Source: Colletotrichum lupini (lineage: Eukaryota; Ascomycota; Sordariomycetes; Glomerellales; Glomerellaceae). From it: a stretch of 64,000 nucleotides of DNA. The position numbers and the translations under genes were made by a program. Below the pieces are notes generated by a model. That model ran no database searches. It was not told where the DNA came from and saw only the letters and a list, made by a program, of their open reading frames with translations. Numbering within the stretch: position 1 is the first letter of the stretch; every line of letters begins with the position of its first letter. This document shows, in pieces, positions 22,068-34,072 of the stretch. The DNA lies in assembly GCF_023278565.1 (NCBI RefSeq), contig NC_064672.1, positions 7,192,001 to 7,256,000 on the forward strand, written 5' to 3'.

Positions 22068-23200
22068 ATGCAGAAAATCAAGCCTGTCGGCTGGGTAAGT
22101 GGAATGAAGAGCAAAATCTCTAGTTTGCTGGAGTAATACACTAACTAAGAAGCAGTTCGGCCTTGGATCCATGGGTTTGCCCATGGCCATCAACCTGCAA
22201 AAGAAGCTTCAATCTCACGGCGCCAACCTGACATTCTCAAACCGCACTGTATCAAAGGGAGCCGCTCTGGTAGTAGCAGGAGCTGTTGCAAAGGATAACA
22301 TCGTAGAGGTCGCGCAAATATGCGACGATATTTTCACCATGGTCAGTCTCGACATGATACATCACCTTGTCTAAAAGTTCTGCCTTGGGGAATGCCTTCT
22401 GACTAGCCGAACAGGTCTCGGCAGACGCGGTTCTTCAATCGTTAGTTAAGGAACTCCTCGCAAGCGGCATCGACCTCAAGGGCAAGACGTTCATTGACTG
22501 CTCCACAATACACCCCGACACGGCGGGATCCGTATCGGAAACCCTGCAAAAGGCCGGCGCCACCTTTATCGCTGCGCCCGTCTTTGGCGCCAACCCGGTC
22601 GCTCAGGCTGGAAGGCTCATCTTCGCCATGGCCGGCCCCATGGCAGCTATCGAACGCCTTGAGCCCCTGATTGTCGATGTGATGGGCAGGAAAGTCATCA
22701 ACATGGGCGAGGATGTCAAGAAAGCCCCCATGCTAAAGGTGACAGGGTATGTGGCATAAAGAAGCATGCATGACTCTACGGTGATCACTGACAGGGCATT
22801 TTGCAGGAACGTGCTTCTCGTTGTCTTCCTCGAGGCTATTGCCGAGACGCAGGTGTTGGCGGAACAGAACGGTATTGGCAGCAACGTGATGGAAGATCTC
22901 ATCTTTGAGAACTTTGGACCGGTATTGGGGAGCTATTCGCGCAGGATGACCAGCGGATCATGGGCTCCCAAGGAGGGAACGGCTGGATTCCTTGTGTCCA
23001 ACACCATCAAGGACGCGAAACATGCGCTACGAGTCGCCAACGACCTTGGCGTCAGGATGCCGGCGTTGGACATTGCGACAAACAACATGCTCAGCGCAAG
23101 GGCGTACGGTGGCGAGAACCTAGATGGTGCGGCTCTTTATGGAACTCTCAGGTCCCAGTCCGGTCTTCCCTTCTGGTCCGAAAACAGTCGTCAAGAGTGA
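22068..23200 (+). CDS. Beta-hydroxyacid dehydrogenase (3-hydroxyisobutyrate dehydrogenase / GLYR1-like)
   Basis: NAD(P)-dependent reduction or oxidation of small beta-hydroxyacids. Four exons, 22068-22094, 22156-22341, 22415-22746 and 22807-23200, sum to 939 nt, giving 312 residues, a usual length. The tiny first exon (nine codons, MQKIKPVGW) is needed to supply a start in front of the nucleotide-binding motif GLGSMGLPMA. The catalytic-domain signatures of the family follow: APVFGANPVAQAG, KVTGN (the conserved GxxGxGxxxK-N region is shortened here), and a C-terminal all-helical half with DAKHALRVANDLGVRMPALDIA, which contains the usual KD-type motif. No neighbour suggests a substrate. Two related activities (succinic semialdehyde/glyoxylate reductase, 3-hydroxyisobutyrate dehydrogenase) cannot be separated by reading. 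Confidence 0.87.
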
Positions 23201-24359
23201 GGAGTCGGGTTGAAATTCGTGTTGGAGTGCTGATGATTAGAAGTTATAGACGGGAGCAGATCCTTGGAAGCATAATAATTACCACGCATGCAGCGCATGG
23301 GTTATGATACACGCAGATAGATCACGACAGTAGACAAATAACTAAGACTTCCGAGCGGCCTTTTCGATGGTGAGAAACCGAGGCTATAGTCGCATAGGTG
23401 AACCATTTTCACCGCACAAGTACACAAATAGCCTTGTTTGCTTGTGGGTAGAGGCTAGCCATGTCTCTACTCGCCCCGGCTCTCCCAACATGCTAGGGGT
23501 AAAACTGAACTTCAGCTTTGTGAACAGACGGGATTACTCTGTAGTTTGTGACGTTTAGAGGGAAGAAATCTCACGAGGTACTTTTCCTAACAACAAGATT
23601 TTCAGCGTGGAATAAACCTCAAACGAATTTCATCATGCTTCGGCCAAATTGCGAAATCGGCACCGCTCAATATAAAAGCAGCGCTCGCCTTCCGAACAAA
23701 GTTGCCAAGGCGCAGTACCAAGACTACCAAGCAACCGCTAAATACTGCCTGTAGTCTTGTCATTGTAAACTTATCGCAGAAAAAAGCACGTCTTTCTCTT
23801 GGTAAATCGCATCATCATCCCAGTATCCCTCCCAGTTGCTCTTTTGTCGCTTCTTCTCGTAGCCATCCTCGGGGTTCGAATAGTTCATTCGCTGTCGACA
23901 AGGAGCGAACACTGCCACGGCCAAGCACTACCAAGAACACAATTTTGAGGGAATCAGCTGTGAAATGGATTTGGCTGGGAATTGCAGTGATGTCTACGGA
24001 AACATCATTGGCGTCTTGCCATGAAGTGTCGAGCTATCAGTGTTGAGCATACTTGGCAATGTCTTGCCCCTGTTTTTCGTCATTGTTGCCAAATGACCGG
24101 GTAAAAGGGATCGAATATCGCGCAAAGTATCTGTCAACCACGGATGGAATATCCAGGCGCGTGAGGCACGAATATTACGCCAACAGTGTCACGCCAATGA
24201 CTACATAGTCGTGTTCACTATAGTCAATCTGGACATGTCTATCCTCAAATATCCTGTCCTCAGCCCCCTTGATTCCGATTTCGAAAAGAGGATTCTTCGC
24301 ACGAGCTGAGATTGCACGAGATATCACCTCTTTCGAGAAGCCTATGTGTGCACCTAAGA
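23201..24359. other. Intergenic, no gene seen
   Basis: 3' side of the dehydrogenase and promoter side of the following MFS gene. Open frames at 23367, 23548 and 23702 are short, overlapping and featureless. Confidence 0.45.
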
Positions 24360-25957
24360 ATGTCCGAGAAGCAAATCGTCGAGCAATCCTCGGCCTCGGC
24401 CTCGGCCTCAGAGCCCGAGAGCAAGAAAGACAACGACACGATCAATCTGGAGGCGACAGACGAGGAGATCGAGCAAACGAAGAATCGCATCCTCCGCGAG
24501 CAAGCAGACCTTCGCCAGCAGGATGCTCCCATCATCCCCATTCTGTCCTTCTTCAAGAACAAGAATGGGTATGATCCCAGTGCGATAGCGACACAGCCAT
24601 CTGTCTACGACCACCCTTCTACTGCGAAGTTCTTCCAGCCACATCCAAAGTATGAGAATCTGCATCGTTTTGATCCGACATTCCGATGGAGCTGGGGCGA
24701 GGAGCTGCCCCTGATAACAAAAATGGATTGGCGCGTCACACTATGGGCGTGTCTCAGTACGTGTTACATGGCGTATTAACTCCAATGCTTAGAACTAACG
24801 TTACCACAGCCTTCTTCGCTCTCGACCTGCCTCGAGGTAATCTAAGTCAAGCAAACTCGGCCTCTTTCCTCGAGAACCTTGGCATGAACACCAACGACTA
24901 CAACCTCGGTAACACAGTCTTCCAAATATCTTTCCTCTGCGCAGAGTTGCCGTCCCAGATGGTCAGCAAGAAGCTCGGCCCGGACCGCTGGATTCCCTTC
25001 ATCATGTGTTCCTGGAGTCTGGTGTCGGGATGTCAATTCTGGCTTAGTGGTCGAACCTCCTTCCTTGTGTGTCGTGCACTTCTGGGCGTCCTTCAGGGCG
25101 GGTTTATTCCCGACGTGGTCTTGTACTTGACGTACTTCTTCAAGTCGACCGAGCTCCCCTTTCGACTTGCCATGTTCTGGACAGTTCGCCGAATCACGGA
25201 TATCGTCGCACCCCTATTAGCGCTTGGTGTCCTTCGCATGGATGGGATCAACGGCTACGAGGGCTGGAGATGGCTCTTCCTGATTGAAGGGATCATTACA
25301 CTGTCAATAAGTGTCTGGTCCTGGTTCGCAATGGCGGCTTCACCAACGCAAACAAAGGCTTGGTGGCGACCCAACGGATGGTTCAACGAACAGGAAGAGA
25401 AGATCTTGGTCAATCGAATCCTTCGCGACGACCCCTCGAAATGCGATATGCACAATCGGCAGGCAATCACCCCCAAGCTGCTTCTCAAATCTCTTGCTGA
25501 CTGGGAGCTTTGGCCCATCTACATCTTTGGGCTTCTCTGGGAAATTCCAGCCGGCCCTCCCGACCAATATCTCACACTGACTCTCCGCAACCTTGGATTC
25601 AACACGAACGATACTAATTTGCTGAGTATCCCGCCTCAGTTCTTAGGAGCTATTTTCATGTTGATCATGACATATCTGTCCGAGATATGGGACACGAGAG
25701 CATTGTTTGGTGCCTTCACGCAGCTGTGGTACCTTCCGAATCTCATAGCTATGGCCGTCCTCCCGGCAGATGCTAGTCCCTGGGCCCAGTACGCTGTTGT
25801 CACTGTTCTCCTGTCCTATCCATCGCGTAAGTCTCGGTTCTGTTGAGAACCAAGAAGTGACTTGATCTGACCTTACTAGCCCATGCCATGCACGTCTCTT
25901 GGGCGTCTCGAAATTCTCACTCTGTTCGTACCAGAGCCGTCTCCGCGGCTTTGTATA

Positions 25958-26002
25958 AGTCGACCCACCCCCTTTTAGCCACCCCCCCCTTTTAGCCACC
26001 CC
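25958..26002 (+). repeat. Terminal inverted repeat, DNA transposon copy 1 (left)
   Basis: Pairs with 27800-27844. Mismatches between arms are transitions, as RIP would produce. Confidence 0.9.
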
Positions 26003-27799
26003 ATCAAAACATAATATCAAAACATCGCCACTAACTATACTTAATTAATTAACTATCTTCTACTACTATAATAATATAGTTATTATTCTCCCTAAGTAAT
26101 TCGACCCTTATGAATTAATTAAAACTAATTAAATAGTTATTAAAGTCTTCCTAAGCTCTTTATATATCCTAAATATTTATAAACTTAGTATTTAAGTTTA
26201 TTAATATACTCTTCTTTTTCTACGGCCTTAATTAGTTAACTTTAGCTTTTAGAACTTAAATATAATACTAAGATATTACTAAATAATAGGCCTATTTACT
26301 AAATACTTTTTTTATTTTTTTAAATAATAGTCGTTAAGTATTATAATCTAAACTAAGCTCTATAAATAACTTTAACTAATTATAAAGCTCGCTAGCCTTC
26401 CTAAGTATTAACTAGTTAATAATAAACGCCGCTAATACCTAGTTAATAGCTTTTTTAATATTACTAATTACTTACTTAGTATTTACGGTCTTTTTAATTA
26501 GTATAACTAAGTTAAATAGGACTATTAAATTAGTAGGTAGTCTAGCTATATTAGGGGGATATAATCTAATTACTTTTTACCTACTTCGTATATTTAATAA
26601 AGTTAAACTAGTTAAACGAGCTTTTTAATAATAACTTAAAAAGTACCGTTTTTTAATAATAATAAAATTATCTATTATATTCTCCTTACTAAGCTCTTTC
26701 TCATACTTAGACTTAATAAGCCTAAAAATAGCTATATTTAATAGCTAGAGGATATAAGAAATATATAATAATAAGAATAATAAGTAAACGTTATTTCTAT
26801 AGTATTCTTATATAAATTCTATTATTATATAACTCCTATAGCTATTTAGAACTAATAGTCGAGGCTTATTAAATATACTAAGCCCCTTAAAGAGGGGGGT
26901 CTTAGTTTATAATAAGAATACTATTTTTAACTACTTAAGGGTAGTCTTATTAGTCGTCTAGCTATTATCTATTATTATAAATTCCTAACTAGCATAAGGG
27001 TTAAATTTAAGTAAAAACTACTACTACTATACCGACTTTCCCTTATATATAATTAATAGTTTAATAGCTCGACTATTAATAAAAATATACTTAATTATAA
27101 ATACCTAAGTACGCAAACCAGGCTCTTTTTTTTATACTATTATAGTCTTTATTTTACTTAAAACTAGGCTATTAAATCCCTTACCCTTTAAAATACTAAT
27201 CTTATTTATATTATACTTATTAACCTATTTAATATCGCTAATCTCTAGTATATTAAGTAATTTAAATTATAACTTAATTATATTAATAATAGCCCTATTT
27301 AGATACTTCGAATTAATAATACGACTTCTCTAGACCTTAATTAATAAGTTCCTCCTTAAAAAAGCGTCTATTTATTTTTTCTTAAGAGGATTTATATCCC
27401 CTTAGGATTTTAAAACTCGCTTAGTAAATTCTATAAGCTATTTATAAGTTAATATAATACTTAGATTATATTAAATACGAACTTATTAAACTAACTAGTC
27501 TTTTTATTATAAAAAAAGCCTCTAGAGGTCTATAAATACTATTACCCTTATTTAATAGCTTTTCTTATAGTTATAAAGAGTTAACCTTAGAACTCCGAAC
27601 TTAATTAAGGCCCGATTAACTAAGAGACTTTTTTTAATAGCCTTAAGAGCCTAAATAACTTTATTTTTAATATATAAGATTATTATATATTAATAAATAA
27701 GTATATAAAAAAGAATTATATTTAGACGATTTTTATAATTATTATAGTAGTTTAAAAATCGTAGGTAGGGTTTTAATACGGTAGCTGGGATGGAGAAAT

Positions 27800-27844
27800 G
27801 GGGTGGCCAAAAGGGGGGGGTAGCCAAAAGGGGGTGGGTCGACT
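27800..27844 (-). repeat. Terminal inverted repeat, DNA transposon copy 1 (right)
   Basis: Inverted copy of 25958-26002, followed by the TA target duplication. Confidence 0.9.
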
Positions 27845-28337
27845 TAAGTAAGTCAGCACCAAATTCTACTAGGTTACGAATGTTTAGCTAATGGGTCTAC
27901 GTTGCCAGCATGATGGTTCAGCTTGCTCGCGTCATCTACTCGAATATTTACCGGGAAGACGATAGACCAGAATGTGAGTGCCGTGGCATAGCTTCATACC
28001 TGTCGTGGAAGGCTGACAAGATCTGCAATAATGAAGACCGACGTGGCAACCGGGTTTTGATCGGAATATGCTGCATGAACATCTGCGTTTATCTAATCGC
28101 TAAGGCATTGTATATGTGGTGTAACAATAAAAGAGAAAAAGAATGGAATGCAATGACGGAAGAGGTAAGCTTCTTAACAGTCCCCTGTAAGGTCCATTGC
28201 TAACGGTGGCCTCCAGGAGAGGATTCACTACCTCGAGACGACGAAAGATGAGGGCAGTAACCGTAAGGATATTCGCTTCAAGCACTAGGTCATATCAGCC
28301 TCTGGGAGTCAGAAGTTCTCCTTCGATGTTCCAGGGA

Positions 28338-30716
28338 TCATGTCAGCATCAAAGTCATCCCTGTTTCCTCCACTACGGTACGCCATTGGCTCGTCACACG
28401 ACCATCAGACGAGGGTCCCCGTTTCCACACTTCATACACAACTTGAGTTCCTGTTCTCACCGCCTTGATGCCGTAAACCGCAACTTTAGTATACCATTGG
28501 CGGAAGCGGTCTTGGAGACGCTGATCATGAGCTTCCGTTGCCGCCATGAAAGCCGGCCAGAAGAGGGGTGCAGCAAGTAGCTTGCTCTCGGCCTTGATGT
28601 TCTCGATAGTTTCAATGTCATGGAGAACCTCCGTCACATACTGGCGGAGATACCTATGGCTGAGTAGTCTGACATTCTGGGAGAAGTAAATAATGAGAGC
28701 GTTATGAAATGAATGTGTTTGGTGATAGATGATCTCAAAGCTCGTGCCAATGTCGGCATCTCGATACCGAGTGAGTTCCAAGTCGAGTGGCCAGTCGAAG
28801 ATATCTCTTTCAATATCATCGCACGTTCTGTCCAAATCCTTTGGCATCGATGTGATGCTATGATTCTTCCTCGCCGCATCGACCCTATCAATCAGATCAA
28901 TGGTTCTTTGAAGCAAAACGAGTAAGCTCTGTGGGATTCCATAGATACATTCATATGATGCCATCTTGCTTGCTGCTTGTACAGGCTCAGAGCACGAAGA
29001 TATTGCATCCTCGTCTGGGAAAGGGAAAGTACTGGTGGAGACTTGTTGGCCTGGAGAATGGGGCATATGAAGAACACCTTCTCTGGAAGATGGCGAAAAG
29101 CGACATGTGCGACTTCGTAGGGGCGCGGTACTTTCGTAAATAACTCGAAGGTAATAGTAGATCCTATGCAGAGCTCGAGACTTTGAAGATAGCCTAGGCT
29201 TTCCCTTCCCCATGTGGATGATCAGCTGTTGAGCGCCGTCTAGATGAACACCACAGGTGCTTGTGTCTCCTGACATGACCTAGCCTAGGTGTCAGTGAGA
29301 TACAGAGAGACTTGATCGATTTTGAGCAAGGTCTAAAGAGAATATAGGGGATATGACGTATACCGATAGGTGATCATAAACTTCAATCCCCATGCAGAGG
29401 TGGTGCGATACTCTTGTATGCTTGCCCCGAGACAACGGAACGAAATTCTAGCTTACGTTTATTGTTATCATTGACAACATTGTGCTAGAAACTCCTTATA
29501 CTTCGGTCTTTCTGGCGCGTGGAGGTCAACTTCTACCGCTTGTTTGAGTAATCCAATGGCGTTATAACGATAGAGAGTGGCTGCCTCCACCCACTTCAAC
29601 TTTACGTCCAGCCTATTTTCTGATACCTGAACGTTTGAGAGGTAGTAGGCACTTATAGAGAGCAGCGCGTTTCGCAGGGCATTGCGGATCCTAGATGTTG
29701 CGCCCATCACACTCAGCTCACCGGCACCCTGAATAGCTCGAGGCAGATGTATCGTCTTCCAAGGACTCTTTGCATTGTCGATGACACAAAATATGTTGAC
29801 GACTCTATGCATGTAGTGATGCATGAGAGATCGCTCTCTCTCAGAGATAAATGCCATCGTTGGCCTTGGAAGTTCCGTGGAGACGCTTATCCCGGGCCAA
29901 CGCTGATGTCTTGATGAAGAAGACGAGGCTCTGTCAGCGACTCCCTCATCTTGAAGGTTGTCTGAATGGTCTTCGGCAAGGCCTGGGCATAGGCTATCTA
30001 CCTCCGTCTCCGAAGGCCCTTGCAAATGCAGATTGCACAACTCCCAAGCTACTTCAGCTTCGGAGTATGAAGGCGATGGCAATAACTGCTGTCTCTCAGG
30101 ACTTGGCACACTTGGAGAGGAAGTGTAAAGAGCCAGGTCAGTACTCAACATTCGTTCAGACTCTTCATCGCAAGTCTCGGTTGTCGTCAAAGTATCTTGC
30201 AGAAGCAAAGTGCCGGCAGGGTTCCGAGAATCGATAGTCGATGGTTTTCCTACATCAAACACTCCGAAATTCTCGACGTGAATACCCACGTCATCGCTTG
30301 AGCTGGTTGCTGACGATGGTTCTACAGACTCAATGAGTTTAAGGATCCCCTCGACTTGACTCCATGTCAAAACTTGTTGAGTCAGTGCTACGTAATTCTT
30401 AGTACCACGTATAAGAGTGTTTACGGTGATCAGAAAGCCTACAAATTGGAACTTGTCGCCTCTGAGATCTGGAGGCCGATGCATCGTTGGCCAGTTCGAT
30501 ATCAGACAAGTTCAGATCTGATGGGACCGTAGTCTCAGGATGCAGCCATTGAAGCCGAACACCATAACCTTGGCAGTCAAGTCCCCGTACTTTGCACGGA
30601 GAACAGTGTGGTTTGCCCTCGTCGCACTTGACTTTTCTTGAGCGGCATGTCCAGCAACCAGTGAAAGTCTTGGTCCGTCTTCGGGCAAGATACGTTGCAG
30701 ACCTTGGAGAAGACAT
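28338..30716 (-). pseudogene. Zn2Cys6 transcription factor (Fungal_trans_2, ArgR-II-like) with a one-base frameshift
   Basis: Exon 1 (30716-30443) encodes the Zn2Cys6 DNA-binding domain: CWTCRSRKVKCDEGKPHCSPC, ending with a sixth Cys in LDCQGYG. Exon 2 (30387-29457) follows a 55-bp intron and carries the family hallmark LMHHYMHRVVN. Exon 3 (29276 region down to 28338) begins SGDTSTCGVHLDGA and ends EETGMTLMLT, typical of this family. The frame breaks near 29478-29486. The conserved LSMITIN segment directly before the second intron lies one base out of frame with FLAQ, and the exon lengths sum to one base short of a multiple of three. Translation would stop at TGA just after QCCQ. Either a young pseudogene or a base-call error. 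The second intron (about 29283-29456) is unusually long. Target genes are unknown; it is convergent with the MFS gene and divergent from the class II aldolase. Confidence 0.8.
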
Positions 30717-31266
30717 CGGTCAAGTCGAGGTTGCCAGACAGAGATCGAGTTGCTGGCTTCTCCTACGCATGTGTGAAACAGGAAGCTGAGAGCGAGGGCA
30801 GCGGGTGACTGGACCCCATCCGACCGACCTTGTAATCTGCTGCTTTCCCGGAAGGCCCTGGTTTTGGAGATAAACACGGGGCCCCGGAGAGAATCCCGGA
30901 AGAGATACGGATAAGCTTATCACTCTTCGTCAAGCGAGCGCCGATTGGAGTGGAGACAATGATAAGGCAGGTAGGAGTAGATCCCGCGATGGAAGGCCAC
31001 AGCGAAGCTAGCAGTTAGTCGCAGTTGATTACCCAATGCAACATGACCAGGTCGATCGTCAAGGACGTCAGGTTGTGCTTGGAATTAGGGCAATGTTCAT
31101 TTTCGTAAAGATAGCTCCGATCAAGACATCATCTGCTGGATAAGAAGCGTCGTAAATGAGCTGACCGTATTCCATTGTAAGATACGCGAAATCGCGTCTA
31201 GTTCACCGCTGCAGTCAAGTGCGAGAACGAGTATTCTGTGTTCCAAGCACAGGCTTCACCACGACC
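30717..31266. promoter_or_regulatory. Divergent promoter region: regulator / class II aldolase
   Basis: 550 bp between divergent starts (30716 on -, 31267 on +). No defined operator was recognised. An in-frame upstream ATG for the aldolase is at 31219. Confidence 0.35.
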
Positions 31267-32298
31267 ATGTCGACAACTGCACCTAGCCAAACTATCACAA
31301 AATCATCAGAAACCCTAGCAACACCGCCAGTGGCCGAAAAGCCTGTGGAAAAATCGGGAGTGACGGCCCTATCGACAGGCGGCTACGAGTTTCCTGGCAT
31401 CCCGAAAATCGCAGACCCGTACAAGAAGAGACACTGGCAGCTTGAGCACATGGCTGGCGCTTTCAGAGTATTTGCGCGTAAAGGGTTTACCGAAGGAACT
31501 AGTGGGCATATCAGCGTTCGCGACCCGGTAGACCCGAATACTTTCTGGATCAACCCGTGAGAGTCCATGTCCCTAAGAAATCGTCAATATCTCGAATTCT
31601 TTGCTTTGCTTCTAACACCGATTTAGGCTTGGGAAACACTTTGGTATGCTCAAAGCTAGTGACATGGTTCAGGTTGACGAAGACGGCCAAGTCATCGGCG
31701 GCAACAGGGCAGCTGTCAACGCAGCAGGCTTCATGATCCACAGCGCCATTTACAAAGCTCGCCCTGACATCCATGCGGCCTGTCATACACATTCGCCAGC
31801 CGGGAAAGCCTGGTCAACGTTCGGAAAACCACTTGACATCATCAGTCAAGATACTTGCAACTTTTGGGGAATGCAGGCGGTGTACAGGTCTTTTGGTGGT
31901 GTTGTTTTGGAAGCAGACGAAAGCCAAAAGATCGCGGAGTCTCTGGGTGAAAAGGGCCGCGTCATTGTCCTTCAGAATCATGGCCTGTTAACGACTGGAG
32001 ACACGGTTGATGAGGCAGCGTATCTTTTCACGTTGATGGAGAAGTCATGCGAGGTTCAGATTATGGTGGAAAGCACAGGTCTCCCCAAGAATATCATTGG
32101 GGAAAAGGAGGCCGAGTTCACAGCCAAAGTTAATGCTGATCCAGTACGTCAAAGAAGCTTGTGTGGTACTCAACCTCGACGAGAATGCTTGAAGGCTAAC
32201 TCCGATTCAACGCATAGGAGACATTATACACGGAGTTTCAACCCGACTTTGAGTATGAAATCTGGAAGTCGCGTGGAGAGCTGTGTAAAGGAGAGTAA
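31267..32298 (+). CDS. Class II aldolase/adducin-domain protein
   Basis: Three exons, 31267-31556, 31627-32143 and 32218-32298, give 295 residues. Introns of 70 and 74 bp join in phase (NP|LGKHF and DP|ETLYTEF), and the last exon supplies the normal fungal C-terminus FEYEIWKSRGELCKGE. The domain carries GTSGHISVRD, the zinc-binding HTHSPAGKAW pair and the third metal His in LQNHGLLTTG, so the metal site looks complete. Family members cleave or epimerise sugar phosphates (fuculose-phosphate aldolase, ribulose-phosphate epimerase), but many fungal members are of unknown function. The start at MSTTAP is preferred; an in-frame Met at 31219 adds 16 residues. Not the aldolase of the known fungal rhamnose pathway as far as family goes. 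Confidence 0.87.
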
Positions 32299-32624
32299 AG
32301 GTCATGTCCGAGTCTTTAGTGCCTCTCGAGTTTCACGTGTGCTCAATTATACTGTTTCCAGCCAGCCTTGAGAATTTTTGATTGGTGGTGCACCTATTTT
32401 GATTTGAGACGGCGTATGACTATTGACATTGTGTTTTCCGAATAATATGAAGCAAAGTTCATCTCCAGGTGTTACGCGGGCTTGCATTGGATGCCATATT
32501 TTCTCCTGGTAAAAGCGAATGACTTCTTTGTTCTCTGACATCCTGAAGCTCCCTGTCCGGATAAAAGTCGTTGTATCATGTGTTGCGCACGTCTATCGCG
32601 ATGAAAGCTCTGTAATCCTACTAC
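32299..32624. other. Short intergenic, convergent 3' ends
   Basis: Downstream regions of the aldolase (+) and the DUF7053-like gene (-). No feature recognised. Confidence 0.5.
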
Positions 32625-33128
32625 TCATGCTTTCCCTGTCAATATCTTCCGGTGGACCTCCACCCAGTTCTTCTCTAGTTCGCCTTTTACAACGCCCACG
32701 AGGAAACGGGAGCAGTGAGCGTCCACAACCTCTTCTAACTCCAGACTTCCGTCGCTCCCCTTGCGAACACGCCACCGCGTTTCCAAAAGGACGCTCATGG
32801 GGCAGTGAATTTTGACGAAACTTCCATCCGGGGTGAAGGTAAACTCGTACTCGCTGACACTCTTCTTCTCGAGCATGCCTTTGGGCAGGGCCTTTGGGAG
32901 GTTGGTAGGCACCGTATCCGTGATGGTGTAGCACTCAGTGACCGCTATGGAATCAACATCGTCGGGAACAGTGGGGGGCACCTTGGGCGTGCAGGGCGTC
33001 CAGTGTGTCAAATTGGGGTCGCTCTTGATATGGACTTCCGCATTGTGAAGGTGGGAGAGGACCTCCTCGCGGGTCATGTAGTCGGGAATCGGTGTGACAT
33101 GAGTCAACTGGAATGAGGTGGTAAGCAT
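32625..33128 (-). CDS. DUF7053-like small protein
   Basis: Single exon of 167 residues from the Met at 33128 (MLTTSFQLTHVTPIP); the upstream in-frame Met at 33179 adds 17 nonconserved residues. The start, the alternating hydrophobic pattern and the end (a long amphipathic segment with EEVVDAHCSRFLVGVVKGELEKNW) resemble the fungal DUF7053 group, which looks like a START/lipid-binding-like fold. This assignment is from memory of the family. No catalytic residues are suggested. Cytosolic, with no membrane helices. Confidence 0.65.
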   Translation of the reverse strand: MLTTSFQLTHVTPIPDYMTREEVLSHLHNAEVHIKSDPNLTHWTPCTPKVPPTVPDDVDSIAVTECYTITDTVPTNLPKALPKGMLEKKSVSEYEFTFTPDGSFVKIHCPMSVLLETRWRVRKGSDGSLELEEVVDAHCSRFLVGVVKGELEKNWVEVHRKILTGKA

Positions 33129-34072
33129 TTTGATTGCGTAGGTCGCTGCCGATGCCGGTATCTCTCTGCAATAAATCAAGTTGCCTCGAAAACAATCTAG
33201 AGGTGCCTCGAAAGAGAAGTCTACAAATCGAGTTTAGCCGAGGACTGGGAGTGAACAAAGCCGCTCTCATCGATGACCTGAGATGCGTCGTACAAGCTAA
33301 GTATTTGAACTGCTGATCACATTTATGTGAAAGAAAATCCCATCGATAAGCGCAACATCCAATGTCAAACTCGCAACCTCCAAGGCCGTTGGTCGAAGTC
33401 AAAAGAGGCATGATACATCTAACGTGTCAAATCTGGCCTACCCAGAATCCCGAGTCCATCGCACTGGATTGATTTACAGTGGCAGCTTTTCCGATTAATA
33501 CCCTGTAGTTCCCCCACAAACCGAGGTTACCGAGCACCCATCAACAAAAGCCAGGCATTATCTGTAGCTGCTTGGCTATTGCGACAAACACCACGGTACC
33601 AATGCTTCGGAAGGGGAAACTTTAATTCACTGGACCAGTGAAAAGATCGGCCAAGGGTGAATGGATGAAGCTTGTATGCCATGCCGGTGGGCGAAACACC
33701 AGGCTGATGCACAGAGGCCGGCACCGCGCGACAGCGCTCTCGTCCCTTGTCTGAGCGGCATGGTCTTCTAGAACGGCGACAATGCAGAGGCCCGACGCCG
33801 CTACATTGAACGCCATGAGCTGTTGGTGGTGGTCTTTTGAGCCAGATCCCAGCATTCGGGGCTGATACCACGCTTCTTATAAGTCAGCGTGCAGCAATGG
33901 TAATATGAACCGGTAGTAGAACCCGTTATCTCAGATTATAACTTCAATGCAGATAATGTTCACTTCTATTTCAGTAGCCAAGTCAGATGTTTTGTACGGG
34001 CACAGCGCTCAAAGACATCTTCAGGTTCGTGTAATATTATCGAGCTTATTAACCAAGAGAAACGTGAGGAAA
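33129..34072. other. Intergenic, no gene seen
   Basis: Promoter side of the DUF7053-like gene and 3' side of the amine oxidase gene. Open frames at 33527-33871 overlap each other and lack features. Confidence 0.45.

Larger units (their letters stand above)
25958..27844 (-). mobile_element. Fot1/pogo-like Tc1-mariner DNA transposon, RIP-inactivated (copy 1)
   Basis: A 1,887-bp element with 45-bp terminal inverted repeats (25958-26002 and 27800-27844) and TA target duplication (25956-25957 and 27845-27846). The repeats begin AGTCGACCCACCC and contain two CTTTTxGCCACCC-like blocks. Their mismatches are C/T or A/G. Internally the DNA is very AT rich; the stretch 26041-26100 contains no CpA or TpG, a RIP signature. 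The reverse complement matches the copy at 55431-57317 (for example the region around 26690-26830), so its transposase would read on the minus strand. No open frame survives. Confidence 0.9.
24360..28288 (+). pseudogene. MFS anion:cation symporter (Dal5/Tna1 type), split by a transposon
   Basis: Exons 24360-24756, 24810-25826, 25880-25957, 27909-27973, 28037-28164 and 28217-28288. Joining 25957 to base 27847 (removing the element and one TA) restores ALYNMMVQL and a 585-residue protein of normal length. The N-terminus is a long cytosolic tail, followed by features of the allantoate/nicotinate permease group: WACLTFFALDLPRGNLSQA, GPDRWIP, GWRWLFLIEG and, after the insertion, YRRGNRVL. All other splice sites and the stop are intact, and no nonsense codons lie in the flanking exons, so the only visible lesion is the transposon, two bases before a splice donor (AA|GTAAGT). 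As it stands the protein would lack roughly the last 85 residues, including the last membrane helices. Substrate unknown; convergent with the regulator 49 bp downstream. Confidence 0.88.

Noticed and set aside
27910..28203. A separate small gene right of transposon copy 1
   Set aside because: It is the read-through of exons of the split MFS gene (VQLARVIYSNIYR, YRRGNRVL) with introns unspliced.
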